Shown piece after piece: positions 8,959-17,811 of a DNA stretch of 64,000 nucleotides. The position numbers and the translations under genes are program-made. The stretch is from positions 1 to 64,000 of the forward strand of contig NZ_JADQDN010000015.1 of assembly GCF_015694425.1 (NCBI RefSeq), given 5' to 3'. The DNA is from Microvirga terrestris. Its GTDB lineage: Bacteria; Pseudomonadota; Alphaproteobacteria; Rhizobiales; Beijerinckiaceae. The number at the start of each line of letters is the position of its first letter. Within the stretch, counting starts at the first letter, position 1. The notes under the pieces are model-generated. The model ran no database searches. It was not told the DNA's origin and worked only from the letters and a program-made list of their open reading frames with translations.

Positions 8959-9808
8959 CGCGCTCGCTCCCAGACCGTTGATAGACGATCGCATCCTCGA
9001 ACCGGCGAAGGTCGAAACGCTTCGAGATCCGGGTCATCGACTCGGTATGGCCGAGACAGATATATCCTCCTGGATGCAGGGACTTGTAGAGATTGTCGAC
9101 CGCGAGTAGGCGGGAGGAATCGTTGAAATAGATGAGAACGTTGCGGCAGAAGATGACGTCGAACAGTCCCTGCGCCGCAACGGAAGCAGGATCGACGAGA
9201 TTGGCCGATGTGAACTTCACCGATTCCCGCAAATCCTGGATTAGCCTGCGCTGCCCATCGTGAGACGGTTCGAAATAGCGCTCGACCACGTCGGAAGGCA
9301 ATCGCGAAAGAGCACGTTCGCCATAGTCTCCCGCATGAGCATCCAATAGGACCTGTGTGTCGATATCCGAGCCGACGATCTCGATGTGATAGGCATCGAC
9401 CAGCGGCCAATTCTCGAGCAGCCAGATGGCGATGGAATAGGGCTCCTCACCCGTCGAGCACGGCACTGACCAGATCCGCACAAGATCGCCGGGCTTCCGG
9501 CCCTGCACGATCGCGGGCAGGATCGAGCGGCTCAGGCATCGGAGCTGATGCTCCTCACGGTAGAAGTAGGTCTCGTTCACCGTGAAGATATTGATCAGCT
9601 GCTCCACTTCGCGGCGGTCGGCTTCGACATGCGCGAAATAGGCGTTGAACGTCCGCATCCCCGTCGCAGACATCCGGTCGGTGACGCGCCTTTCGATGTA
9701 GTACCGCTTGGCTTCACCGAAAATCATGCCGGTACGATGGTGGAGGAACACGCCGAGGCGTCGGATCTCGTCGGCCGTGAGCGCCTGGGCCTTGCGCGGC
9801 CTACTCAT
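8951..9808 (-). CDS. cheR: Chemotaxis protein methyltransferase CheR
   Basis: The 285-residue protein has the CheR N-terminal helical domain and a SAM-dependent methyltransferase domain with WSVPCSTGEEPYS as the SAM-binding motif and FDVIFCRNVLIYF near the C-terminus. It methylates glutamates on receptors and so sets adaptation. The start at 9808 overlaps the cheB stop as ATGA, typical of coupling. No TPR extension is present. The longer upstream frame has no supporting ribosome-binding site and would run deep into cheB. Confidence 0.93.
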   Translation of the reverse strand: MSRPRKAQALTADEIRRLGVFLHHRTGMIFGEAKRYYIERRVTDRMSATGMRTFNAYFAHVEADRREVEQLINIFTVNETYFYREEHQLRCLSRSILPAIVQGRKPGDLVRIWSVPCSTGEEPYSIAIWLLENWPLVDAYHIEIVGSDIDTQVLLDAHAGDYGERALSRLPSDVVERYFEPSHDGQRRLIQDLRESVKFTSANLVDPASVAAQGLFDVIFCRNVLIYFNDSSRLLAVDNLYKSLHPGGYICLGHTESMTRISKRFDLRRFEDAIVYQRSGSERDG

Positions 9809-10911
9809 GAACGCTCCACCATGTCCATGATCCGGTCGGCAATCTGCTCCAGGGGTGCGACGACCTGCGCGCCGCCGCGTCGAACCAGTTCGCCGGGCAT
9901 GCCCCACACGACGGCGCTCTCTTCCGCCTCAGCGATGGTGCGGCCACCCTGCGCTTTCAGCCGCGCCATAGCCTCGGCTCCATCGCTGCCCATTCCTGTC
10001 ATCAGAACACCGAGCAAGCGCTCGGGGGAGAAATGCTGCATGGCGCTGTCCACCAGCCGATCGACGCTCGGATGCCAACGGTGCTCCGGCAGCGAGGGAG
10101 CGGCCAGCACCACAGGACCGTCCGGCCGAACGCTGACAATGACGTCGGCATCGCCCTTGCCGATATAGACATGGCCGGGCGCAAGGGGGATCGGCAGGGC
10201 TGCCTCTGTCACGTTGAGGGCGCACAGCTTGTCGAGCCTGCGAGCCAATGGACCAGTGAACGAGCCGGGCATATGCTGTGCCACGACGATCGGCCACGGA
10301 AAGTCGGCCGGCAGCCGAGACAGCACCGCATCGAGCGCCGGAGGGCCTCCAGTGGAGACCCCGATCAGCACGAGACCATGAGTCGGCACAGCCTTGATCC
10401 GTCGCCTCGGGACCGGGGCCGGGGCCGGCGCGCGCCGGAGTGGTGCCTGAGCAGAGGGTGTCTGTCCCAAGCCGCTGCGCAGTCGCACCCGCTCCGCCAG
10501 TCTGAGGCTGCTGGGCAGGCGGGCCCGGGAAGCCGCGCGCACCGTCTCTACGAGTCTGGGGGCAAGCGTCTCCATTTCCAGCGAAATGGCTCGGTCAGGC
10601 TTCGTGATGAAATCGACGGCTCCGAGTTCGAAGGCTTCGAGGGTCACGCTCGCGCCTGCCTCCGTGAGAGAGGAGATCATCACAACCGGACATGGGCGCT
10701 CGAGCATGATCCTGTCGAGACAGGCAAGACCACCCATCTCGGGCATGTGCACATCGAGGGTGATTACGTGCGGCTTGAATGCCTGCAACTGCTCCAGTGC
10801 CTCGACACCGTTGCGTGCAAAGGCAATCTCGAAATCTCCTTCGGCGGTGAACACCCCGCCGAGGAGACGTCGCATCAATGGAGAATCGTCGACGATGAGC
10901 AGCCGGATCAC
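9805..10911 (-). CDS. cheB: Chemotaxis methylesterase/deamidase CheB
   Basis: The 368-residue protein has an N-terminal receiver domain with phosphoacceptor Asp53 (TLDVHMPEMGG) and a C-terminal methylesterase domain. The catalytic serine is in GVSTGGP near residue 180, the histidine in AQHMPG and the aspartate in MGSDGA. A proline/arginine-rich linker joins the two. CheB removes methyl groups added by CheR and is activated by CheA. Start and stop overlap its neighbours by four bases on both sides. Confidence 0.94.
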   Translation of the reverse strand: MIRLLIVDDSPLMRRLLGGVFTAEGDFEIAFARNGVEALEQLQAFKPHVITLDVHMPEMGGLACLDRIMLERPCPVVMISSLTEAGASVTLEAFELGAVDFITKPDRAISLEMETLAPRLVETVRAASRARLPSSLRLAERVRLRSGLGQTPSAQAPLRRAPAPAPVPRRRIKAVPTHGLVLIGVSTGGPPALDAVLSRLPADFPWPIVVAQHMPGSFTGPLARRLDKLCALNVTEAALPIPLAPGHVYIGKGDADVIVSVRPDGPVVLAAPSLPEHRWHPSVDRLVDSAMQHFSPERLLGVLMTGMGSDGAEAMARLKAQGGRTIAEAEESAVVWGMPGELVRRGGAQVVAPLEQIADRIMDMVERS

Positions 10912-12368
10912 GAAGCGGGCCGCTCCGGATCGCCCATGGCTGCGAGCAGATCCTTCTCCGCCTTGTCCAGCAACTTGCGTGGATCAAGCAGGAGAACCAT
11001 CCTTCCCTCGACCTCGATATTGGCGATGCGGTCTATGACCTGGCTCCCGTCTGCGGCCAATTCGGGCGTCGGGCGAAGCTGATTTTGAGGAAGACTCAGA
11101 ACCTCCGACACGGCATCGACGACGAAGCCGGCCTGCATTTGGTCAATCCTGACCACAACAATGCGTTCCCGCCGCCGTTCTCCCTGCCTCTCAAACTTGA
11201 AGCGTCGCCGCTGATCGATCACGGGAACGACTTGGCCCCGCAGGCTCATGACGCCCTCGATGAAAGCAGGAGCCTTAGGGACCCGGGTCAGCGTGTCGGG
11301 CACACGCACCACTTCATCGACGGCTCCGATGGGCAGCCCGTATTCCTCGCCGCCGAGTTGAAATACGATGAACTGCTCGTCGCCCGATGAAGGGCCATCC
11401 GCTATGCCCATGTCGTGGTTATTTCCCGTTTGCGATATGATCTGTTCGAACAGCGCCTGATCGCTGAACAGGTGATCCGTCGACAGCAGCGAGACCAGCC
11501 TCCGTCCACCTTCGAGACGACAGATGCCCTGGATCTGAGCCTCTGCATTCCCCCGTGTCAGGATGGCCGGCACAGGATCGATGGAGCTGGCGGGGAGGCG
11601 AAGGATTTCCTTCATACCGTCGATGGCAAGCCCCACGAGCCCTTGGCCGAACCGCGCCACCACCACGCGGGAGCGGCCACCGCCCTGCCCGCCGGCCCGG
11701 AGCCCGAGGAGCGCGCGCAGGGAGACCAATGGCAGCAGCTGCCCGCGCAGGGATGTCACGCCTAGCATGACGGAGTCCGTCTGCGGAACGACAGCGACAC
11801 CATCCGGCAGGGCCACCACCTCGCGAACGGCGGTGAGGGGCAGGGCGAAATCCTGCCCGGCCACGGCGAAGCACACCAGCGCAACCTGGTTTTGCTCCGC
11901 AGACGTTTGATACTGCCCGTTAGTTGCAACCTCCACTTGCCGAAGCTGAGCCCGGCGGGTGAAGCTGCCGAAGTCTTTGGCCAGCAGCGCATCCAGATCG
12001 ATCACCCGCGCAGGCTTGCCCATGCCATCATCGGCAGTCGAGTCTGGGGAAGCGACGCCCGCTTCTCCCAGCGAGGTCACCTTGTCGATCATGAGACCGA
12101 CCGGGGTGCCACGGTCGATCACCACGACGCGCGCGTTCGACGAGGGGCCAACCTTCCCTCCGAGAAGGCGATGCAGCGACACCACGGGCATCACCGCACC
12201 TCGCAGGTTGGCCACTCCGAGCAGGCTCGAGGGCCCGAGGGGGACGCGGGTCACGGCCGGGGGACGGATCACTTCGGCCACATCGGATGCCGGGAGGGCG
12301 AAGCGCTCATCGCCGACCTGAACGGTCAGAAACGACTGGGCGACAGCCGCAGAGGCCGCCTCGGTCAT
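10908..12368 (-). CDS. Scaffold with three CheW domains
   Basis: The 486-residue protein is built of three consecutive CheW domains: about residues 12-150, 165-310 and 328-475. Each carries the CheW signature in the form GVxxLRGxxxPVxxL (LLGVANLRGAVMPVVSL; MLGVTSLRGQLLPLVSL; IEGVMSLRGQVVPVIDQ). Ordinary CheW has one such domain of about 150 residues. CheW couples receptors to CheA in arrays, so a three-domain version could bridge several kinases or receptors. It overlaps cheB by four bases and lies four bases from the receptor gene, in the same operon. Confidence 0.88.
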   Translation of the reverse strand: MTEAASAAVAQSFLTVQVGDERFALPASDVAEVIRPPAVTRVPLGPSSLLGVANLRGAVMPVVSLHRLLGGKVGPSSNARVVVIDRGTPVGLMIDKVTSLGEAGVASPDSTADDGMGKPARVIDLDALLAKDFGSFTRRAQLRQVEVATNGQYQTSAEQNQVALVCFAVAGQDFALPLTAVREVVALPDGVAVVPQTDSVMLGVTSLRGQLLPLVSLRALLGLRAGGQGGGRSRVVVARFGQGLVGLAIDGMKEILRLPASSIDPVPAILTRGNAEAQIQGICRLEGGRRLVSLLSTDHLFSDQALFEQIISQTGNNHDMGIADGPSSGDEQFIVFQLGGEEYGLPIGAVDEVVRVPDTLTRVPKAPAFIEGVMSLRGQVVPVIDQRRRFKFERQGERRRERIVVVRIDQMQAGFVVDAVSEVLSLPQNQLRPTPELAADGSQVIDRIANIEVEGRMVLLLDPRKLLDKAEKDLLAAMGDPERPAS

Positions 12369-12372
12369 GGCG

Positions 12373-14319
12373 TTAAGCCTCCGTCATCTGGAGTTCGTCG
12401 GCCAGAGAGGCGATCTCTTCAATGGCAGCTGCGAGATCCTCGGCTCCTCGCGCCTGCTGGCGCGCCGCGGTGGCGGCCTGCGTGGCGGCGCTGCCGGCCT
12501 GCTCGGCCACGGCGGCAACCTGCTCGGTACCAAGACGGACCTCGCGCACCGCCGTCAGAATTGTCTCGGAGCTCGACAGGATGGCGGCGCTTCCCTGGCG
12601 GATAGCCTGCACACCGGCCTCCACCGCGCCCAGCCGCTCCGCCGTCAGAGCGTTCCTGGCAACCTCGGCTTCGGCGAGGGCGGCGCTCTGCTCCAGATCT
12701 CGCCTGACGATGGTGATCTGATCGCGGATCTGGCGAACCACATCCTTGATCCGGTCGGCATTCTCCGACGCGTCCCGCGCCAGATTGCGGATGTCGCTGG
12801 ATACGATTGCGAAACCGCGCCCCGCCTCACCGGTTCGGGCGGCTTCGATGGAGCCGCTCACGGCCAGCATGGTGGTTTGGACGGCCACGAGAGCGATGCC
12901 GTCGACGATCTTTTCGATGCGGCGGCCGGATTCGTCCAGGCCGCTCATGAGGCCAATCATGGCTTGCGTCTCCCGCAAGCCCTCTTCGACGCCCGAGGCC
13001 AGCCGCATGGTTTTGGTGCGATTATCCTGGAGATCGGCCGAGAGAGTCTCGATACGTTTGATGGCAGTGCTCGCAGAATCCTGCGATGCAGCGGTCGCGC
13101 GCTCGATCTGCTCCATCGCCGTATTGGCTTGCTGCGCGGCCGCAGCCTGCATCTGAGCGCCCCGGCTGATCTGATCAACAGCCGTCATAATCTCGCCGGA
13201 AGCCCCGGAGAGTTCCTGAATCGCTGCAGAGAGCTCCTCGGCGGCAGAACCGACCTGCTCGGAACTGGCAGCTCCGGCCGCACCCTCCTGAAGATCATCC
13301 GCGAGGGCGGCCAATGCCTGCGCGGTCTGCTGGCTCTGATCCAGCGTTGCGCTCTGCTGCTGAACGGCGCGCTGAGCCTCGGCGGCAGCGGCAGCCTGCT
13401 CCTCGGCGGCACTCGCCACTTGCTCGGCCCCGCGCTGCGCCTCGCGAATGGCTGCCTCAGCCTCAACCGCCGCGACAAGTATGGCCTGACTCCCCTCAGC
13501 CAGGAGGGATACATCGGTTCGAATCTTGTTCAAGGCCGTCACCACGGCACGGCCGATCTGGGCCTCGCCCGATGCGGTTTCGGCTGCCGCCCTGATCCGC
13601 TCGGCAACGGAACGAACCTCTCGGACGATGCCTTCCGCGAGGGTCTGGATATCCTGTGCGCTTTTCTCCGAAGTGCTGGCCAGAGTCCGCACCTCGTCGG
13701 CCACGACCGCAAAGCCGCGCCCGCTTTCGCCGGCCCGCGCCGCCTCGATGGCTGCATTCAGGGCCAGAAGATTGGTCTGATCGGAAATGTCTCCGACCAC
13801 GCGGGTGATCTCACCGATCTCGGCTGCCTGTTGCTCGAGGAGCGAGACAATTTCGATCATCATCCGCTGGCGCGATGCATTAGCCTCTACGGCCGTCACG
13901 GATGTCCCGATCTGGGCTCCGGTTTCGATCAGAAGGCTCTGAAGGCCCGCCGTTTTGCTGCGCGTCGCCTCCGCATGAGCGCGCGCCTCGGAAAACGAGG
14001 CACTCAGGCTCACGATGGCCGAGAGCGACTGCTGGGAGGCGCCGGCAGCCTCCTCGGCCCCGCTGGCGATCTGCTCCATGGAGCGCCGGAGTTCCTCAGC
14101 CGCCGCCGAAGCCTCGGCCACGCCGCTCGCCAGTTCCTCTGTTGCAGCACCGATGCGCTCAGCAGCCTTCTGTTGCCTAGCTCTGACACGCTCCAGGGTC
14201 CGTCGTTTGGGCGCTGTTCCCCTTGGAGCGGAAGACAGCATGCTGGAATTGGCAGCTTCATCGCCGACTGGACGTGAGTTGCCCTTGCCCGCGAGTTCGG
14301 ACGTCTTGACCAATGCCAT
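12373..14319 (-). CDS. Soluble methyl-accepting protein with two signalling hairpins
   Basis: The 648-residue protein lacks any signal peptide, membrane segment or recognised ligand-binding domain. It is almost entirely alanine/glutamate-rich coiled coil. Two receptor hairpin tips are visible: [20 protein letters not shown] near residue 205 and [19 protein letters not shown] near residue 535. It therefore looks like two MCP signalling domains in tandem. The start at 14319 follows an AAGGGA site; an upstream ATG at 14355 is less likely because a promoter-like -10 box lies between. As the first gene of the che operon it is the obvious receptor for the neighbouring CheA and triple-CheW. Confidence 0.85.
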   Translation of the reverse strand: MALVKTSELAGKGNSRPVGDEAANSSMLSSAPRGTAPKRRTLERVRARQQKAAERIGAATEELASGVAEASAAAEELRRSMEQIASGAEEAAGASQQSLSAIVSLSASFSEARAHAEATRSKTAGLQSLLIETGAQIGTSVTAVEANASRQRMMIEIVSLLEQQAAEIGEITRVVGDISDQTNLLALNAAIEAARAGESGRGFAVVADEVRTLASTSEKSAQDIQTLAEGIVREVRSVAERIRAAAETASGEAQIGRAVVTALNKIRTDVSLLAEGSQAILVAAVEAEAAIREAQRGAEQVASAAEEQAAAAAEAQRAVQQQSATLDQSQQTAQALAALADDLQEGAAGAASSEQVGSAAEELSAAIQELSGASGEIMTAVDQISRGAQMQAAAAQQANTAMEQIERATAASQDSASTAIKRIETLSADLQDNRTKTMRLASGVEEGLRETQAMIGLMSGLDESGRRIEKIVDGIALVAVQTTMLAVSGSIEAARTGEAGRGFAIVSSDIRNLARDASENADRIKDVVRQIRDQITIVRRDLEQSAALAEAEVARNALTAERLGAVEAGVQAIRQGSAAILSSSETILTAVREVRLGTEQVAAVAEQAGSAATQAATAARQQARGAEDLAAAIEEIASLADELQMTEA

Positions 14320-14335
14320 TGGGGTCCCTTGAAGC

Positions 14336-14363
14336 TTTATATGGTACTCTGACACCGCTTCAA
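14336..14363 (-). promoter_or_regulatory. Predicted sigma-70 promoter of che operon
   Basis: Read on the minus strand there is TTGAAG, a 16-base spacer and TATAAA. The predicted transcript would start about ten bases before the ATG at 14319, leaving just enough room for its AAGGGA ribosome-binding site. The short leader makes this tentative. Confidence 0.35.
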
Positions 14364-14547
14364 TTCGTAAACCAGCTTTCCGGCTTCGTCGAAGGATATA
14401 GAGAGGAACTAGACTCTTATAGGTCTAGGCGCCATCCAAGCAAGGCATGCAGGGCTTATTCCCCCGATTTGAAGGCCGGCTTTAGGTCATTTCCTGCCGA
14501 TCCCTGGCTTTCAGCAATGTCCGCTGTTTTTGCACTAAGCCAACCTT

Positions 14548-14590
14548 TGGCTTACTTCCGAGAAGTGCCATTTTCAGACCTTCCGGGTAC
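14548..14590 (+). repeat. Degenerate dispersed intergenic motif
   Basis: This copy reads CTTTGGCTTACTTCCGAGAA followed by GTGCCATTTTCAGACCTT. About three quarters of its positions match the copy at 19697-19745, and its second half matches the copy at 3468-3505. All three are intergenic and in the same orientation. Function unknown. Confidence 0.4.
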
Positions 14591-14768
14591 CTGAGCGATG
14601 TCAGAGCAAATTTCGAACGCTCTTTATGGAACGCGGCCAGAGCCGCTATCAGAGCGGCGACCTGAACAGAGCCGTCCCCAACGCGTTAGTCACTATCGCT
14701 GGCATGGATGGTCCAGGCGTCGGTGACAGAGAGACCTGTGCTCCCGCCTGTTGGCAGAGGAGTATCCC

Positions 14769-15011
14769 ATGCCGCGTTATTTCTTTCATACCTTCAACGG
14801 ACACCCTCACCCTGATATGGAAGGAACCGAGCTATCCGGGCTTGAGGAGGCTCGTCAGGAGGCCGTCCAGACCGCCGGTGAGATCATTCGTAGTGATAGC
14901 GTCAAAACCTGGAAGGGTTCCGATTGGCACATGGAAGTTACCGACGCAGCAGGACAGCCTGTTCTCTGGCTTCGGTTCTCTGTTGAGGAGCCGATCCGCC
15001 CAGCCAAGTAA
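14769..15011 (+). CDS. DUF6894 family small protein
   Basis: The 80-residue protein begins MPRYFFHTFNG and contains the D-xEGTELSGLEEA and VTDAAGQPV motifs typical of DUF6894 proteins, which are abundant in Methylobacteriaceae. Their function is unknown. The ATG start is preferred over an in-frame TTG at 14751 because a GAGGAG site lies between the two. The leader just before the start (GGCAGAGGAG) matches that of the DUF6894 gene at 17018-17284, which points to duplication. A broken Crp/Fnr gene follows. Confidence 0.75.
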   Translation: MPRYFFHTFNGHPHPDMEGTELSGLEEARQEAVQTAGEIIRSDSVKTWKGSDWHMEVTDAAGQPVLWLRFSVEEPIRPAK

Positions 15012-15125
15012 TTTTGCAGAAGCTCACTTCTGGAACTATGTGAGAGCATGGCTCGGACGTGCTCATCGTCCTGTGACAGTTGGGCTAAGCTGATCGCCAT
15101 CTTAAATGCCTCCCAGGAAAAACTC

Positions 15126-15849
15126 ATGTGAGCCGTTGCTTTGATCCGGAAGCTTGAGCGGTATGACCGCATCTCCGACGTAGAGCGGCAGCCTCCGGGG
15201 CAGGCAGTTGTCCGGCAGTGGGCAGTGGCTGAGGGTGAGGACCTAGTACGGGAAGGCGACCGCCCTACGGAGAGCCTCTTACTCATCACGGGCTTTGCCG
15301 CCCGCTACAATGTCCTTCAGAATGGTAAGCGCCAGATCACGGCCCTGCACGTCCCCGGCCACTTCGTCGACCTCCACAGCTTTCTGATCAAGAAGATGGA
15401 CCATGCTGTCATGGGGATTGTACCCTGCACGGTCGGCATAGTCCCCCACGAAGCGCTGTGCGCCGTTATGGAGACTCAGCCTCACCTGACCCGTCTGCTG
15501 GGCCTGCACATTGCCGTGGATGCGGTCATCCACCGTCAGTGAAATCGTCTCCATCGGGCGCCAGTCAGCCCGGGAGCATGCCGCCAATCTCTTCTGCGAG
15601 CTGTTTCTGCGCCTTCAGGCAGTGGGGCTCACTGAAGGCTCCAGTTTCAAGCTCCCGCTGACCCAAGCCGAGCTGGGTGACATCCTTGGGCTCTCGACTG
15701 TCCACGTTAACCGGATCCTCCAGGAACTGCGGGCGGAAGGGCTAATCACCTGGCGCGGAGAAACGGTGGTCATAGAGGATTGGCCCCGCCTGCAAGAGAT
15801 GGCTGAGTTCGATCCGACCTTCCTGTGCCCGGAGCGTGAGCCACGCTAG
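15126..15849 (+). pseudogene. Crp/Fnr regulator broken by frameshift
   Basis: The first part (from TTG at 15141) encodes a cyclic-nucleotide-binding-type sensor domain ending with TGA at about 15540. The helix-turn-helix (LPLTQAELGDILGLSTVHVN) continues in the next frame from about 15541 to 15849. The intact paralogue at 16287-17021 shows the two parts belong to one protein of about 240 residues. The best upstream ATG, at 15126, is followed directly by a stop codon. The gene is therefore either degenerate or affected by sequence errors. A functional copy would bind DNA as a Crp/Fnr dimer. Confidence 0.75.
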
Positions 15850-15937
15850 CACAGCGACCACCTCATCCCATTCCTTGCCGAAGGTCGAACAAACCAGTCC
15901 TGGCCAGGTCGTCGATATCTGACGGCGGGAGAGCGCA

Positions 15938-16771
15938 GTGCCCCGGTTCTATTTCGACATTCGGGAAGGCACGCGCTTCATCCCTGATGAAACAGGCTTG
16001 GAGTTCGACAGCCTCGATGCTGCCGAACGGGAGGCCGCGAGCACTGCGGCCGAGATCGGCCGAGACAAATTGCCGAAGGGTGATGCTCGTGAAATCACGG
16101 TTGAGCTCAGGACCGAGCACCGCCAGCGGGTGCTGACTGTGCCCGTCTCCATGGAGATCCATTGGGTTGACCCGGATCCACTGCCCCGGACGTGTGAGAC
16201 AATTGTCCGCAAATCGCGCGTTAAGTCTTTCATGGAACGAGACCAAGGCCTGCACCTTAAGTTTGGTAGGTTCAGGAGACTTGCCGATGATGAACGTGCT
16301 CACCCGCAAGCTGGAGGCCTTCGGACCGCTGTCGGACGCCGACAGGCTCCTCCTGGACGAGGTCATCCGCCCAGCCCGGGCCATCGGGCCTCGGGTGGAT
16401 CTGATCCGGGAGGGCGAAGCACCGAGCGACGTAAACTTGATCCTGGAGGGCTTCGCCTGCCGCTACAAGATGATCCCGAATGGCACCCGCCAGATCATGG
16501 CCTACCTGGTGCCAGGCGACTTCTGCGACCTTCATGTTTTCATCCTCAGGGCTATGGATCACACCATTGCCACGCTGTCCTCCTGCACTGTGGTGAAGAT
16601 CCCGCGGGCCCAGATCCTGGCGCTGATGGAGCGGCCGGCCGTCGCGCGGGCGTTCTGGTGGGCGGCGCTGGTGGACGAGGCCACCCTGCGCGAATGGCTG
16701 GTCAATGTCGGCGCTCGAAAGGCCGAGCACCGGGTCGCCCATCTTCTGTGCGAGCTGCTGCTACGGCTTGA
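15938..16771 (+). CDS. DUF6894 protein, reading frame running into crp gene
   Basis: A GTG start gives MPRFYFDIREGTRFIPDE and about 85 residues clearly of the DUF6894 type, with LDAAEREAA and ITVELRTEHRQRVLTV. After about position 16190 the frame has no stop and continues antagonistically through the first 485 bases of the Crp/Fnr gene, giving arginine/proline-rich sequence that looks non-coding. The true protein probably ended near 16200, where TGA is present one frame away, so a single-base change has probably removed its stop. Only the first third should be trusted. Confidence 0.5.
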   Translation: MPRFYFDIREGTRFIPDETGLEFDSLDAAEREAASTAAEIGRDKLPKGDAREITVELRTEHRQRVLTVPVSMEIHWVDPDPLPRTCETIVRKSRVKSFMERDQGLHLKFGRFRRLADDERAHPQAGGLRTAVGRRQAPPGRGHPPSPGHRASGGSDPGGRSTERRKLDPGGLRLPLQDDPEWHPPDHGLPGARRLLRPSCFHPQGYGSHHCHAVLLHCGEDPAGPDPGADGAAGRRAGVLVGGAGGRGHPARMAGQCRRSKGRAPGRPSSVRAAATA

Positions 16772-17021
16772 AGTGGTCGGGTTGACCAACGGTGACACAT
16801 ATGAGCTGCCGATCACCCAGGCCGAGTTAGCCGATACCGTGGGTCTGACGTCCGTGCATGTGAACCGAGTGCTCCAGCGTCTGCGCCGTGACGGGCTGAT
16901 CACGCTCAAGGGCAAGCACCTTGTCATTCTGGACCCCGCGAGATTGAAGGCGTTCAGCGGCTTCAATCCTAGCTACCTGCATCTCACTGAGCGGAACGGC
17001 ATCTCGGAACAAAGCCTTTAA
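16287..17021 (+). CDS. Crp/Fnr family transcriptional regulator
   Basis: The 244-residue protein has an N-terminal cNMP-binding-type beta-barrel (about residues 10-130) and a C-terminal winged helix with ITQAELADTVGLTSVHVNRVL as the recognition helix region. No cluster of cysteines for an iron-sulfur centre of the Fnr type is seen. Two ATG codons occur in a row; an AGGAG site precedes the first. It is the intact member of a duplicated DUF6894-Crp pair, and its end overlaps the convergent DUF6894 gene by four bases. The ligand is unknown. Confidence 0.85.
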   Translation: MMNVLTRKLEAFGPLSDADRLLLDEVIRPARAIGPRVDLIREGEAPSDVNLILEGFACRYKMIPNGTRQIMAYLVPGDFCDLHVFILRAMDHTIATLSSCTVVKIPRAQILALMERPAVARAFWWAALVDEATLREWLVNVGARKAEHRVAHLLCELLLRLEVVGLTNGDTYELPITQAELADTVGLTSVHVNRVLQRLRRDGLITLKGKHLVILDPARLKAFSGFNPSYLHLTERNGISEQSL

Positions 17022-17284
17022 GCAGAGCCAGGGTCGCGCGAGGGGCCAGTCAAAGCGGGGTGCTCCTCGGCCGAGAAGCGGAGCGTGAGCAGGATCTGGC
17101 CCTGCTCGTCAGTCACCTCCAGCTTCCATTCGGTGCCGTTCCAGAACTCCCCGCCCATATCGCGCAGAAGCTCCCCGCTGGTACGAATGGCCTGATTCTG
17201 AGCCGTGTAGATATCGGGCAGCTCCGTGCCCTCGTCATCGCGGGCCGAGTAGCCATCTGTCACGTGGAAGAAGTAGCGGGGCAT
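17018..17284 (-). CDS. DUF6894 family small protein
   Basis: The 88-residue protein starts MPRYFFHVTDG and has DDEGTELPDIYTAQ and LEVTDEQGQ, the standard DUF6894 pattern. A GAGGAG site precedes the ATG. It is convergent with, and overlaps by four bases, the Crp/Fnr gene. It is the third member of this family within 2.5 kb. Function unknown. Confidence 0.78.
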   Translation of the reverse strand: MPRYFFHVTDGYSARDDEGTELPDIYTAQNQAIRTSGELLRDMGGEFWNGTEWKLEVTDEQGQILLTLRFSAEEHPALTGPSRDPGSA

Positions 17285-17631
17285 GGGGTGCTCCTCTGCC
17301 TTAAGGGCGGGAGCGCATCGGATCTCTCAGTCGGCAACAACCCGAACGCGGGCTACCGATAGCCCTTATATGGAGCTCTCAGAGCTCCGTTGCGAGGAGG
17401 GCTGTCCTTGAGTGCCTTTCATGGATTCATCTTCGAGAAGTTTTTAGCGGCCAAGCTCGATCAAGGTTAAGGATCGCCTGCCGAAACCGGCCCATTTACG
17501 CTGATGTAACAAGTGTCTGAGCCAGGATGCCTTAGCGTATTCCATTTCGGATGCGCTTTCCTGCCGATGGAGGCATCCATGCAGCCGTCCCTTCGAGCCG
17601 TGTGCTTCTGCCTCCAGTGCGAAGCGCATTC
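17285..17631. other. Intergenic region, nothing recognised
   Basis: No coding frame with a credible start and ribosome-binding site was found, and no RNA gene or clear promoter can be supported. Confidence 0.4.
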
Positions 17632-17811
17632 ATGACGGATTTCACCCCGCACGATCTTGCAAGAGACGCAGAAACTTTGATTGAAGAAGCCCAAGCCGCA
17701 AGGGTTCGCGCCCACGTCCGGGCGATGCTTTTTCAACTCTCATCATTTGGAGACCAGTCGTCAGACCGGAAAAGTGAAGCAGACGACCGGAAAGATGAAG
17801 TAGATGAGTGA
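17632..17811 (+). CDS. Small charged hypothetical protein
   Basis: A frame of 59 residues starts MTDFTPHDLARDAETLIEEA and ends in a charged repeat, DRKSEADDRKDEVDE, encoded by an imperfect tandem of about 21 bases. The helical, acidic character suggests a real small protein, but no family is recognised. There is no strong ribosome-binding site. Confidence 0.35.
   Translation: MTDFTPHDLARDAETLIEEAQAARVRAHVRAMLFQLSSFGDQSSDRKSEADDRKDEVDE

Larger units (their letters stand above)
14320..14768. other. Intergenic region with promoter and dispersed motif
   Basis: No gene is supported here. It separates the divergent che operon from the first DUF6894 gene. It contains a likely che promoter near 14336-14363 and one copy of a degenerate motif at about 14548-14590 that recurs at 3468-3505 and 19697-19745. 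Confidence 0.5.

Noticed and set aside
7747..9126. Plus-strand frame of 459 residues across cheA and cheR
   Set aside because: It is antisense to two confidently identified chemotaxis genes and has no domain pattern.
12367..14277. Long 636-residue frame on the plus strand opposite the receptor gene
   Set aside because: The minus strand encodes a recognisable receptor with good start signals. The plus-strand product is a low-complexity mirror with no family resemblance, a common effect in GC-rich DNA.
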